Part shown: in pieces, positions 34,396 to 42,783 of the stretch | Layout of the letters: every line of letters starts with the position of its first letter | Numbering within the stretch: position 1 is the stretch's first letter | Assembly (NCBI GenBank): GCA_022820665.1 | Contig: JAJEFB010000014.1 | Span: forward strand, 84,680 to 148,679 | Direction of reading: 5' to 3' | From: Anaerolineae bacterium | Lineage (GTDB): Bacteria; Chloroflexota; Anaerolineae; Aggregatilineales; Phototrophicaceae | Length of the DNA stretch: 64,000 bases | Notes under the pieces: model-generated | Told to the model about the DNA's origin: nothing | The model's database searches: none | Seen by the model: only the letters and a program-made list of their open reading frames with translations | Position numbers and translations under genes: made by a program

Positions 34396-36552
34396 ATGTC
34401 CAGTATCGCATCGATGCCAAAACCTGCCCAGCCGGGTAATCCGGTTGTCGCGATTGCCAATACCAAGTCGGCATACAGCAACGTCCGCCGCGGCCCCGGC
34501 ATTAACTATCAAGATGTTGGAGATTTGATGGATAATGCGCTGGTCGTCTATTATCCGGATACGAAAACGCCGGGAAACTGGGTCTGGGTGGAGAAGGCGG
34601 GTTTGCGCGGATGGGTCTATGCCGGATACATCGAATTCATTCCCGCTATTGGCGCGGCGCCCTCGCCACATCCACCGACGCCATATGATGGCAAAGTCGC
34701 GCTTTGGCACTGGAAGGGAAGTGCCATCCCCGAAGATTCAATCGAACAACTGCTCAGCAACATCAAATCTCGCAGTCCAAACGTGAACCAGATTTGGGTC
34801 AAGATCACCGAAGGCAGTGACTGGATGGGCGAGTTCGATAGCAGCGATCTTGCGATATCAGGCGCGAGCGCCATCGATACATGGGTAAGCGCCTGTCAAA
34901 GCGCCGGACTCGAGTTTCATGCCTGGTGCGTACCGCATGGCTTGGATGCGGAGGCGGAAAGCGCCATTCTAATCGAAGCCTGCGGGCGCCCCGGCGTCCA
35001 TTCGCTGATTCTGGACATTGAGCAGCCGCCAGGCTACTGGCAGGGCGGAGAAGCGGGTGTCCGTCCCTTCATGCTCGCGCTTCGACGCGGGCTGGGCACG
35101 AACTTTCATATTGGCATAAGCGTGGATCCGCGTCAGCACAACAAGGCGGCGATTTTCCCCGACGCCTGGAATCCCTTTGTCGATAGCGTACATCCACAGA
35201 CTTATTGGGCGACCTTTCGCAGATCGGTCGAAAATACGCTGAGCGATATGTACGCCGCCTGGGGCGGATACGGCAAACCGATAATCCCGGCTTTGCAGGG
35301 CAAGGCGCCCGTTCAAGAACAAACGGAGGCGCATACGCTTGCGACGCAGCAGCACGGCGCAAAAGGATTGAGTTGGTGGCGCTACGGCGTGATTTCTCAG
35401 TGGACGGCGATCAACACGGCAATTGAGTTGACTCAGTCCCCAGCCGACCCGAGCCTCGAAAACATTGAGAACTTCACGGATGAGGTCACTATTTTGCCCG
35501 CTGGCCAAGGTTTCCGCAGCGGGACCTATACGGGCCAGCCTGAATTCAATGTGCGGCAGAATACCTGGGGCTGGGACTACCTGCATACAACTACGGAAGT
35601 CCGGACGAGCAAAGTTTGGGCGGAATGGCGGGACGATCTGCCACAATCCGGGCTATACGAGATCTCCGCATTTATTCCCAGTCGATACTCGACTACGACG
35701 CGCGCGCGTTACAAGGTGCACGGCATCGTCGGCACCGACACCGAAGTCGTAATCGACATCAACCAGCATATCAACCGCAATACCTGGGTGCCCCTGGGCA
35801 TATTTGATTTGGATCGCCGCATGCCCAATGCCGGGCGCGTCTTCTTGAATGACGTGACCGGCGAGGAGGGCAAATCGATCGCTTTTGATGCCGTGCGTTT
35901 TCGCCGAATTGTTTCTACCCCGCCGGGCTATACGCCCGCCCCGGACCCTGGCAATCAGCCTTCATCGCCACCATCCAGCGGCGGGGACAGGCCTAGCGTG
36001 GTGAACGGCGTATATGTCGCCGATGGCTACGACTCGCCCATTGGCACCACCCAACAACGCAATGGTCCCGATGTATGGCCCCACGGTTGGCGGGATGCCT
36101 CTCCCTTTGGCAAGCTGTATTTCATCGGTACGCCCAGCGAAGCATATCACACCGGCGCCGACTTGAATTTCGGTCGCCCCTATGAAGACCGAGGAATGTC
36201 GATTTATTCTTGCGCTAGCGGCGTCGTCACATTTGCGGCGCGATTAAGCATTTGGGGGAATCTGATCGTAATCAAGCACGATCCATTGCACAAACCCGGC
36301 GGGGCGGTGATATACAGCCGCTATGCGCACGTACAGAATATGCGAGTGGTAGTGGGCCAGAGGGTTGCGCGTGGGGAACGAATCTGCGAGGTTGGCGACG
36401 CTTTTGGGCGCTTTGTACCCCATTTACATTTTGATCTCAGCCCAACTACTATGTTCGAGAATCGGCCCGGGAATTGGCCCAAGCTCAACTACGACATGTT
36501 GATGAGGCACTATATAGATCCCTTGCAGTGGATCCGGAGGAATAGACCATAG
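34396..36552 (+). CDS. Multidomain cell-wall hydrolase: SH3, glycosidase-like barrel, golvesin-like domain, M23 peptidase
   Basis: A 718-residue protein. Residues 18-83 form a bacterial SH3 domain (YSNVRRGPGINYQDVG). Residues 95-345 resemble a TIM-barrel glycosidase (VALWHWKG, IWVKITEG, HSLILDIEQ, PIIPALQG). Residues 360-510 resemble a golvesin/Xly-type binding domain (ISAFIPSRYSTTTRARYKV). Residues 540-718 are an M23 peptidase with zinc ligands in YHTGADLNF and HLHFD. SH3 plus M23 indicates peptidoglycan cleavage. No signal peptide or membrane segment is visible at the N-terminus, which is odd for a wall enzyme. Activity of the barrel domain is uncertain. Confidence 0.82.
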   Translation: MSSIASMPKPAQPGNPVVAIANTKSAYSNVRRGPGINYQDVGDLMDNALVVYYPDTKTPGNWVWVEKAGLRGWVYAGYIEFIPAIGAAPSPHPPTPYDGKVALWHWKGSAIPEDSIEQLLSNIKSRSPNVNQIWVKITEGSDWMGEFDSSDLAISGASAIDTWVSACQSAGLEFHAWCVPHGLDAEAESAILIEACGRPGVHSLILDIEQPPGYWQGGEAGVRPFMLALRRGLGTNFHIGISVDPRQHNKAAIFPDAWNPFVDSVHPQTYWATFRRSVENTLSDMYAAWGGYGKPIIPALQGKAPVQEQTEAHTLATQQHGAKGLSWWRYGVISQWTAINTAIELTQSPADPSLENIENFTDEVTILPAGQGFRSGTYTGQPEFNVRQNTWGWDYLHTTTEVRTSKVWAEWRDDLPQSGLYEISAFIPSRYSTTTRARYKVHGIVGTDTEVVIDINQHINRNTWVPLGIFDLDRRMPNAGRVFLNDVTGEEGKSIAFDAVRFRRIVSTPPGYTPAPDPGNQPSSPPSSGGDRPSVVNGVYVADGYDSPIGTTQQRNGPDVWPHGWRDASPFGKLYFIGTPSEAYHTGADLNFGRPYEDRGMSIYSCASGVVTFAARLSIWGNLIVIKHDPLHKPGGAVIYSRYAHVQNMRVVVGQRVARGERICEVGDAFGRFVPHLHFDLSPTTMFENRPGNWPKLNYDMLMRHYIDPLQWIRRNRP

Positions 36553-36598
36553 TCGCTGCATGTTTCTGGGATTCCTGCGCGTCAGAGCTGCGGCGAGC

Positions 36599-36904
36599 TC
36601 AGAACAGACCCCAGTCGCTTGCCGCGCCTTCTTCCATCATGCTGGGGTCCCACATCTCCATACCCATTTCGATGGTCGTTGGCACGCCCAAGAAATCTTG
36701 CGCTGTGCGGCGCGTTTGCTCCAACAATTGAGGCGCATATGGGCAAAATGGCGTGGTCATGATCATGTTGACATGCGCGCGGTCCTCTTCTATGTCGACA
36801 CCGCGGACAAGACCCAACTCGATGATGTTCATGCCGATTTCCGGATCAATGACGGATCGCAAGGCTTCGTAGAGTCCGGCTTCCTTTTCAACCGTTTCCT
36901 GCAT
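36599..36904 (-). CDS. sufT: MIP18/DUF59 family iron-sulfur assembly protein (SufT-like)
   Basis: A 101-residue protein of the MIP18/PaaD-like family. The motifs are SVIDPEIGMNIIELGLVRGVDI and MTTPFCPYAPQLLEQ, whose Cys is the conserved one proposed to help cluster transfer. SufT proteins assist Fe-S maturation. It is divergent from the sufC-sufB-sufD cluster across about 470 bases, supporting the link. The C-terminus (MEMWDPSMMEEGAASDWGLF) is acidic and conserved-looking. The symbol is assigned from domain plus context. Confidence 0.85.
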   Translation of the reverse strand: MQETVEKEAGLYEALRSVIDPEIGMNIIELGLVRGVDIEEDRAHVNMIMTTPFCPYAPQLLEQTRRTAQDFLGVPTTIEMGMEMWDPSMMEEGAASDWGLF

Positions 36905-37000
36905 AGGTTTGTTCCCCCCGCGCGTTGAGTCTGTAAGTCCTCAAAAGACTGCCCAATTCAACCAGACATCACTGGCTGTGAAGGCATGGAAAACTATCAG

Positions 37001-37099
37001 TTATTTTTGAACCCTCTTGCTCGCGCAAGAAGACAGCTTCTTGTTTTGCGTGAGCGCGACATTCCTGGGTTCTTCTTGCCGGTTACGCGCCGAGCGGCT
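37001..37099 (+). repeat. Dispersed structured repeat, copy C
   Basis: Hairpin TCTTGC-TCGC-GCAAGA (37015-37030), then TTGTTTTGCGTGAGCGCG, CATTCCTGG and GCCGGTTACGCGCCGAGCGGC. GCAAGAAGA (37025-37033) can also pair perfectly with TCTTCTTGC (37071-37079). Relative to copies B, D and E, both arms of the hairpin are changed so that pairing is kept. Confidence 0.82.
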
Positions 37100-37155
37100 T
37101 TGGATGCTTCCCGCGCTCAACGAACCTAGCATAGTACAGCGTCCCTTAGTTGTCA

Positions 37156-37187
37156 ATCAGGTCGGCATCTGACAATTCTGACCTGAT
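37156..37187. repeat. Inverted repeat upstream of the suf promoter
   Basis: ATCAGGTC (37156-37163) and GACCTGAT (37180-37187) are exact inverted copies, 86 bases upstream of the -35 box. Operator or structural role is undetermined. Confidence 0.4.
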
Positions 37188-37273
37188 TCTATTGTTGATC
37201 TGATACCATTAGCGGATTGTTTCGTTCACCAGTCAGAAAAGCGCCGATCACATTCAGCGTCGCTTCTACCGCA

Positions 37274-37302
37274 TTGACATGCTGAGAGGGCGCTGTTATA
37301 CT
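37274..37302 (+). promoter_or_regulatory. Promoter of the suf operon
   Basis: TTGACA (37274-37279), a 17-base spacer and TATACT (37297-37302): the closest match to the sigma-A consensus in the window. sufC starts 74 bases downstream. Confidence 0.8.
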
Positions 37303-37316
37303 GCGAACAAGTTCGA

Positions 37317-37343
37317 GTCGGTTATAGAGTAAATTTAACCGAC
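37317..37343. promoter_or_regulatory. Candidate operator in the suf leader
   Basis: GTCGGTTA (37317-37324) and TAACCGAC (37336-37343) are perfect inverted copies around an AT-rich 11-base centre, just after the predicted transcription start. The half-site matches one at tpx. Confidence 0.5.
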
Positions 37344-37375
37344 ATTAAACTACAGTGAGAGGAGATACGCCAGGA

Positions 37376-38167
37376 ATGGTAGCGACGTTGGAAATACGCA
37401 ACCTCCATGCGAGCGTGGACGCGGAAGATGATCTGATTTTGAATGGGGTCAACCTGACCATAAGGCAGGGCGAAGTCCACGCGCTTATGGGACCAAACGG
37501 CTCCGGCAAAAGTACGCTGGCCAACGTTTTGATGGGCAATCCCGCCTATGTTGTGCGCGAAGGGCAAATATTGCTCGATGGCGAAGATCTGTTAGAGATG
37601 GAAGCCGACGAACGCAGCCGCGCTGGCTTGTTTCTGGCATTTCAGTACCCGGTGGCGATACCCGGGGTGACGCTGGGCAACTTCTTGCGCCATGCCATAA
37701 ACGCGCGTTTGAAGGCAGAAGATCCGGAAAGCAAAGGCATCCCGATCCCGCAATTCGCGCGTATGATGCGCCAAAAGATGAGCGCCTTGCAGATTGATCA
37801 GTCCTTTGCCGGCCGCTACCTCAACGAAGGATTTAGCGGTGGAGAAAAGAAACGCGCGGAGATCTTGCAGATGGCTGTGCTTGAACCCCGGATCGCTGTG
37901 CTTGATGAGACCGATTCCGGCCTGGATATCGACGCTCTGCGAATTGTCGCTGACGGGGTCAACTCGCTCGCCGGTCCCGATATGGGCGCACTGGTGATCA
38001 CACATTATCAGCGCATTCTCAACCACATAAAGCCGGACTTCGTCCACGTCCTGTATGATGGTCGTATCGTGGAAAGCGGGGGACCTGCGCTCGCGCTCGA
38101 GCTGGAAGAAAAAGGCTACGAATGGGTGCGCGAAAAGCATAGTATGCTGCAAGCTGCCGAAGCCTAA
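37376..38167 (+). CDS. sufC: Fe-S cluster assembly ATPase SufC
   Basis: A 263-residue ABC ATPase. Walker A is [10 protein letters not shown] (about residues 41-50), the signature [13 protein letters not shown], and Walker [17 protein letters not shown], with the Glu/Asp-rich SufC-type ending and TH in [10 protein letters not shown]. SufC energises the SufBCD scaffold that builds Fe-S clusters in the cytoplasm. The ATG at 37376 is preferred over an upstream in-frame GTG at 37355, which precedes a GGAG sequence. First gene of sufC-sufB-sufD. Confidence 0.95.
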   Translation: MVATLEIRNLHASVDAEDDLILNGVNLTIRQGEVHALMGPNGSGKSTLANVLMGNPAYVVREGQILLDGEDLLEMEADERSRAGLFLAFQYPVAIPGVTLGNFLRHAINARLKAEDPESKGIPIPQFARMMRQKMSALQIDQSFAGRYLNEGFSGGEKKRAEILQMAVLEPRIAVLDETDSGLDIDALRIVADGVNSLAGPDMGALVITHYQRILNHIKPDFVHVLYDGRIVESGGPALALELEEKGYEWVREKHSMLQAAEA

Positions 38168-38191
38168 ACTTAGCCCAATGAGGTAAGCAAC

Positions 38192-39640
38192 ATGTCCGAA
38201 GTAATCAAAAGCGATAAGCAACTCACTATCGAGGAAGAGGCGCTGAAGGATGTCGGCTTAACCTACGCGGAGAAGTACGGTTTCCATGACGACGATGTTG
38301 ATTATTCCTTCAAGAGCCAGAAGGGCATCAACGAGGAGATTGTTCGTCAAATCAGCGCGATCAAGGAAGAGCCTCAGTGGATGACCGACCTGCGGGTCGA
38401 GGCATATCATATCTTTATGGATAAGCCGACGCCGCAATGGGGCGGGGATCTCAATACCATCAACTACGACGACATCTACTATTACGTGCGCGCCACGGAC
38501 AAGACCGAGCAAGATTGGGATGAAGTGCCGCAGGAGATCAAAGAGACCTTTGACAGGCTGGGGATTCCCGAAGCCGAGCAAAAGTTCCTGCATGGCGTCT
38601 CCGCCCAGTACGACAGCGAATCGGTCTACCACAAAATCCAGGAAAACCTGGAGGAACAGGGCGTAGTCTTCCTCGATATGGATTCGGGATTGCGGGAACA
38701 TCCCGATGTCGTGAAGGAATATTTCACGACGGTGATCCCATCCAACGATAACAAATTCGCCGCCTTGAATACGGCAGTATGGTCGGGCGGCAGCTTTATC
38801 TATGTGCCGCCGGGCGTTCACGTGGAAATGCCTCTGCAGGCTTACTTCCGCATCAACACCCAGAACATGGGACAATTCGAGCGCACGCTGATCATCGTTG
38901 ACGAAGGCGCTTATGTGCACTACGTCGAAGGATGTACAGCGCCAATCTATAGCTCGGACAGCTTGCACAGCGCCGTAGTCGAGATCATCGTCAAGGAAGG
39001 CGGTCGCTGCCGCTATACGACGATCCAGAATTGGTCCAACAATGTTTACAATCTGGTCACCAAACGAGCTGTCGCCGAAAAGAACGCCACAATGGAGTGG
39101 GTCGACGGCAATCTTGGCAGTCGACTTACCATGAAGTATCCCGCGGTGATCTTGCGCGGTGATGGCGCGCATGGCGAAGTACTGTCGATCGCATTTGCCG
39201 GCGAGGGGCAACACCAGGACGCCGGCGCCAAGATCACACATCTTGCGCCGAACACGACCAGCCAGATCATCAGCAAATCAATTAGCAAGGATGGCGGGCG
39301 CGCCAGCTATCGCGGATTGCTCAAGATCGCCGAAGCGGCCCGCAATAGCAAGAGCAACGTGGTCTGCGACGCCTTGCTTCTCGACGATTTCAGCAGGTCG
39401 GATACCTATCCGACCATCGAGATAGACGCCCGGGACGTGACCATGGGCCACGAAGCCTCCGTGAGCAAGGTCGGCGAAGATCAATTGTTCTATCTGATGA
39501 GCCGCGGCATGGGTGAAGACGAAGCCAATGCGATGATCGTGAATGGTTTCCTCGAGCCTTTGGTCAAGGAACTGCCAATGGAATACGCGCTGGAGTTGAA
39601 TCGACTGATTCAGATCCAGCTGGAGGGTTCCATCGGCTAG
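38192..39640 (+). CDS. sufB: Fe-S cluster assembly scaffold SufB
   Basis: A 482-residue SufB with the expected N-terminal helical part and C-terminal beta-helix core. Family blocks include [58 protein letters not shown] and [21 protein letters not shown]. It forms the SufBC2D complex on which clusters assemble; the Cys in VEGCTAP lies in a region implicated in cluster handling. It is 24 bases downstream of sufC with AGGTAAG before ATG 38192. Confidence 0.96.
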   Translation: MSEVIKSDKQLTIEEEALKDVGLTYAEKYGFHDDDVDYSFKSQKGINEEIVRQISAIKEEPQWMTDLRVEAYHIFMDKPTPQWGGDLNTINYDDIYYYVRATDKTEQDWDEVPQEIKETFDRLGIPEAEQKFLHGVSAQYDSESVYHKIQENLEEQGVVFLDMDSGLREHPDVVKEYFTTVIPSNDNKFAALNTAVWSGGSFIYVPPGVHVEMPLQAYFRINTQNMGQFERTLIIVDEGAYVHYVEGCTAPIYSSDSLHSAVVEIIVKEGGRCRYTTIQNWSNNVYNLVTKRAVAEKNATMEWVDGNLGSRLTMKYPAVILRGDGAHGEVLSIAFAGEGQHQDAGAKITHLAPNTTSQIISKSISKDGGRASYRGLLKIAEAARNSKSNVVCDALLLDDFSRSDTYPTIEIDARDVTMGHEASVSKVGEDQLFYLMSRGMGEDEANAMIVNGFLEPLVKELPMEYALELNRLIQIQLEGSIG

Positions 39641-39709
39641 TCATTTCCGAGCGCGCTAGGCGCAACTCGAAGTCATATCCAGATACCAAGTCACAGAAGG
39701 AGACTATGC

Positions 39710-41044
39710 GTGGCTGTTGTGAGACGGCGGTCTACACTCCCGCAAGCGCCGGTATACGCCAAAGCGGATGTCGAAGCGCTGAGCGAAAAACATGATGAAC
39801 CCGGTTGGATGCGCGAACGGCGCATCAGAGCCTGGGAACTGTACGAAAGCACGCCAATGCCTTACATGGAAGAGGAATGGCGGCGCACGGATTATCGACA
39901 CATTCGTTGGGATCAAGCTTCGACGATGGTCGTAGCCAACGGCGCCGGCGCGGAACAAGTGCCCGCAAAGCATTTGGAGCCTCTCACCGGCGAGGAGCAG
40001 GGCGGTCTGCTGGTATTGGTCGACGGCAAAGTGGTACGTCGCGAACTCGCCGACGAGTTGCGCGATCAGGGCATCGTATTTGCCGACCTGCGCACAGCGC
40101 TAAGGGAACATGAAGAGCTGCTGCGCAAGCACTTCATGACCACGGCTGTCAAAGCGAGTGAAGGCAAGTTTGCCGCGCTGCACGCCGCGCTTTGGGATCA
40201 TGGCGCCTTCATCTTTGTTCCGCGCAATCGCCAGGCGACGCTGCCGCTGCACGTTGTCTGCTACAATTCGACCTCTGGCTCGGCAATGGGCCATGTTTTG
40301 GTGGTTTTAGAAGAAAACGCGGGCGCGACTGTACAGGTCGAATATGCCTCAAGCCCCGGCGATGAGCACGCATCGTACATTGGCGCCACCGAATTGATAG
40401 TTGGCGATGCTGGCAATCTGCGTTTCGTCTCCCTGCAAGACTGGAATCGCGAAACTTTTGAGTTCAGTCATCAACGCGGTCTGGTGGGCCGCGACGCGCA
40501 GTTGGATTGGGTCAACGGCGTGATGGGCAGCCGGCTTACCAAAGCCTTTATTGAGGTGGACGCTGTCGGCACGGGCGCCAACGCGCGCGTGAGCGGGTTC
40601 TTTTTTGCCGATCACGGCCAATTCTTTGACCTTGATACGCAGCAGAATCACAACGCGCCGCTGACAAACACCGATCTCTTGTTCAAGGGCGCGGCGCGTG
40701 ACAACGCCCGTACGCTTTGGCAAGGCATGATCAAATCTTTGCCGAAAATGCAGAAGATTGATGGCTACCAGGTCTGCCGCAACTTGATGTTGAGCGATGA
40801 AGCGCGCATGGATAGTATTCCAGGCTTGGAAATCGAGGCGGATGATGTGGCTTGTTCTCATGCCGCTACCTTTGGCACCTTGGAAGAAGAACCGATCTAT
40901 TATTTGATGAGCAGGGGCATCACGCGGCCACAGGCTCAACTCATGATTATCGAGGGCTTCTTTGACGAACTGCTGCAACGCATTCCCTTCGACCCGGTGC
41001 GGCGACGGCTGATGGACGAAATCGAAGCGAAAATCATCGGCTAA
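39710..41044 (+). CDS. sufD: Fe-S cluster assembly protein SufD
   Basis: A 444-residue homologue of SufB's C-terminal core. The family block GAFIFVPRNRQATLPLHV corresponds to the Suf[11 protein letters not shown] region, and the C-terminus CSHAATFGTLEEEPIYYLMSRGI matches SufD proteins. The N-terminal YAKADVEAL..EPGWMRERRIRAWELYESTPMP-type segment, split across about residues 13-47, is standard. The GTG at 39710 is chosen because AAGGAG lies seven bases upstream; the ATG at 39706 is in another frame. A terminator follows at 41114. Confidence 0.94.
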   Translation: MAVVRRRSTLPQAPVYAKADVEALSEKHDEPGWMRERRIRAWELYESTPMPYMEEEWRRTDYRHIRWDQASTMVVANGAGAEQVPAKHLEPLTGEEQGGLLVLVDGKVVRRELADELRDQGIVFADLRTALREHEELLRKHFMTTAVKASEGKFAALHAALWDHGAFIFVPRNRQATLPLHVVCYNSTSGSAMGHVLVVLEENAGATVQVEYASSPGDEHASYIGATELIVGDAGNLRFVSLQDWNRETFEFSHQRGLVGRDAQLDWVNGVMGSRLTKAFIEVDAVGTGANARVSGFFFADHGQFFDLDTQQNHNAPLTNTDLLFKGAARDNARTLWQGMIKSLPKMQKIDGYQVCRNLMLSDEARMDSIPGLEIEADDVACSHAATFGTLEEEPIYYLMSRGITRPQAQLMIIEGFFDELLQRIPFDPVRRRLMDEIEAKIIG

Positions 41045-41113
41045 AGCCTCAGCTTGGACGCCCGTTTATGCGGTTCTTCCCGTTCTTCAAACCTGTAAGA
41101 CCGGTCCGTCGTA

Positions 41114-41141
41114 GCGCATCTAAGTGATGCGCCTCTTTTTA
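41114..41141 (+). terminator. Terminator after sufD
   Basis: GCGCATC (41114-41120), loop TAAGT and GATGCGC (41126-41132), followed by CTCTTTTTA. The T-run merges with the start of repeat copy D. Confidence 0.75.
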
Positions 41142-41234
41142 ATAAGTCACGTCGCTTATGCGACGAGAAGGTTTGTTATTTTCTGTGAGCGCGGCATTCC
41201 TGGGACTTTTTCGCCGATTACACGCCGAGCAGCT
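41135..41234 (+). repeat. Dispersed structured repeat, copy D
   Basis: T-rich start with AATAA, hairpin CGTCGC-TTAT-GCGACG (41150-41165), GAGAAGGTTTGTTATTTT, GTGAGCGCGGCATTCCTGG and CGCCGATTACACGCCGAGC-AGCTG. It lies between the sufD terminator and sufU, ending 33 bases before the sufU start. Confidence 0.85.
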
Positions 41235-41267
41235 GTGTTTAGCGATTGATTTGGGTGCGCATTAGTC

Positions 41268-41696
41268 ATGGAAGACATGTATCGCGAGATCATTTTGGAT
41301 CATGCCCGAAACCAACGTCATTGGGGCTTGCTCGATCCAAATGATCTGGATCACGAAGAATCAAATCCGCTCTGTGGCGACCGGTTGCGCCTGACACTGC
41401 GCCTCGACTCGGACAATGTCATTACCGCAGTAGGATGGGACGGCGAGGGCTGCGCCATTAGTCAAGCGTCGGCGTCGATGTTTGGCGAGCGGATTCTGGG
41501 CATGAGGCTAGATGAGGCCAGGACGATCAACAAGCAAGCTCTCCTCGACAACATAGGCTTGCCCTTGAGCGTCAATCGTGTTAAATGCGCATTGCTCCCT
41601 CTGCAGGTGCTGGTCATAGGCGCCTTTGGTCAGCAAGGAAGCGAACGCTGGATGTTGATCGAGAGTGGAGAGGACAACTCGTGGCAAAGTGGGTAG
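41268..41696 (+). CDS. sufU: Fe-S cluster assembly/sulfur-transfer protein SufU
   Basis: A 142-residue IscU-like protein. The three conserved Cys are in SNPLCGDRLRL, GEGCAISQASASM and VNRVKCALLPLQVL, and the Asp next to the first Cys (CGD) completes the zinc/cluster site. The C...CAIS-type pattern and the small insertion fit SufU, the zinc-dependent sulfur acceptor of SufS. It is separated from sufD by a terminator and repeat copy D, so it may be expressed apart from sufCBD. No sufS lies in the window. Confidence 0.92.
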   Translation: MEDMYREIILDHARNQRHWGLLDPNDLDHEESNPLCGDRLRLTLRLDSDNVITAVGWDGEGCAISQASASMFGERILGMRLDEARTINKQALLDNIGLPLSVNRVKCALLPLQVLVIGAFGQQGSERWMLIESGEDNSWQSG

Positions 41697-42013
41697 CGCT
41701 TTGCCCGAGCGACGAACTAAAGGACGGCCAGCGCGAAGTCTTTGGCGTTGATGGCTTGTGGATCGCGGTCTTTAACGTTGGCGGCGTACTCTATGCGATA
41801 GAAGATCTGTGTACGCATGATGGCAATGTGCTGGCGTTTGACCGCGATGATCGCCCCAGCGCGCTTGTCGGCCACGAAATAGAATGTCCGCGACACGGCG
41901 GACGCTTCGACATTCGCACCGGCAAAGCGACCAGGAGCCCGGCTGAAATTGATGTTCGCTGGTTCGAAACCCGCGTAGTGAAAAATCAAATACAGGTACA
42001 GGTCGAAACTTAA
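41681..42013 (+). CDS. Rieske-type [2Fe-2S] ferredoxin
   Basis: A 110-residue soluble Rieske protein. The cluster ligands are C-x-H in DLCTHDGNVLAF and C-x2-H in ECPRHGGRFDI, and GKATRSPAEIDV is the usual Pro-rich closing loop. It resembles the stand-alone ferredoxins (NirD/BphF type) often found beside suf genes. The GTG at 41681 overlaps the end of sufU by 16 bases and has GGAGAGG upstream, so it is translationally coupled. Role: electron transfer; the partner is not evident. Confidence 0.9.
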   Translation: MAKWVALCPSDELKDGQREVFGVDGLWIAVFNVGGVLYAIEDLCTHDGNVLAFDRDDRPSALVGHEIECPRHGGRFDIRTGKATRSPAEIDVRWFETRVVKNQIQVQVET

Positions 42014-42015
42014 GT

Positions 42016-42783
42016 ATGTCGGCTAAGTTCGCGTCGATTCAAGAGGCGATGGCGTCGGGCGAAATGCTGATTATGGCGCACCGCGGCGCCATGGCGTCGG
42101 CGCCCATGAATACCATGGCGGCATTTGAATTGGCGCTTGAGCAAGGCGCGGACGGCATCGAGCTTGACGTACAGCGTTCCAGCGACGGTCATGCGGTGAT
42201 CCTGCACGATTTTTCAGTCGATGCCACCACCGACGGGAGCGGACCCGTTGCCGGGAAATCCTTGTCAGAACTGCAGGAGTTGGACGCGGGCAGTTGGTTT
42301 TCCAGCGATTATGCCGGCGAAGGAATACCTACACTGGATCAAGTTTTTGCGTCGCTAGGAGACAGAACGCTATTTAATGTCGAAATCAAGTCTGGCCGCG
42401 AAGGCTCAGGTAAGGTCGAAGAGCGAGTCGCGGCTTGCGTACGGCGTTTTTCCGTGCAAAACCGGGTTATCGTTTCATCTTTTGATCCCACCGTTTTGCT
42501 TAACTTTCGACTGCTGATGCCGAGGGTCATGATTGGCTTCTTATACGATTCGGAACTGCCGGCCGCATACTTGATTCCCTTAAGGAAACTATCGCATGAG
42601 GCGAGGCATCCCCGGCATGATATGGTCGATGAAGTCTACATGCGATGGGCGCGGGAAAATGACTACTATGTGAATACTTGGACCGTCAATGAACCGGGGC
42701 GCGCCGTGGAACTGCGAAGACTCGGCGTAAACGCGATTATCTCGAACGATCCCAAGATGATGATCGACGCGCTCTCGTCATGA
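42016..42783 (+). CDS. Glycerophosphodiester phosphodiesterase
   Basis: A 255-residue GDPD enzyme that hydrolyses glycerophosphodiesters to glycerol 3-phosphate and an alcohol. Catalytic and metal residues are recognisable: MAHRGAMASAPMNTMAAF (HR, NT), DGIELDVQRSSDGHAVILHD (ELD, HD), FNVEIKS and NTWTVNEPG near the end. No signal peptide, so it is probably cytoplasmic. It starts two bases after the Rieske stop and overlaps the methyltransferase start, so it belongs to the downstream part of the suf-linked transcription unit. Confidence 0.9.
   Translation: MSAKFASIQEAMASGEMLIMAHRGAMASAPMNTMAAFELALEQGADGIELDVQRSSDGHAVILHDFSVDATTDGSGPVAGKSLSELQELDAGSWFSSDYAGEGIPTLDQVFASLGDRTLFNVEIKSGREGSGKVEERVAACVRRFSVQNRVIVSSFDPTVLLNFRLLMPRVMIGFLYDSELPAAYLIPLRKLSHEARHPRHDMVDEVYMRWARENDYYVNTWTVNEPGRAVELRRLGVNAIISNDPKMMIDALSS

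Larger units (their letters stand above)
36905..37375. other. Divergent sufT-sufC intergenic region
   Basis: A 471-base gap containing repeat copy C (37001-37099), an inverted repeat (37156-37187), the suf promoter (37274-37302) and an operator-like inverted repeat in the leader (37317-37343). No clear promoter for sufT was found. Confidence 0.6.

Noticed and set aside
38258..39241. A 327-residue antisense open frame opposite sufB
   Set aside because: It mirrors the codon pattern of sufB; sufB is certain and the antisense product shows no family signature.
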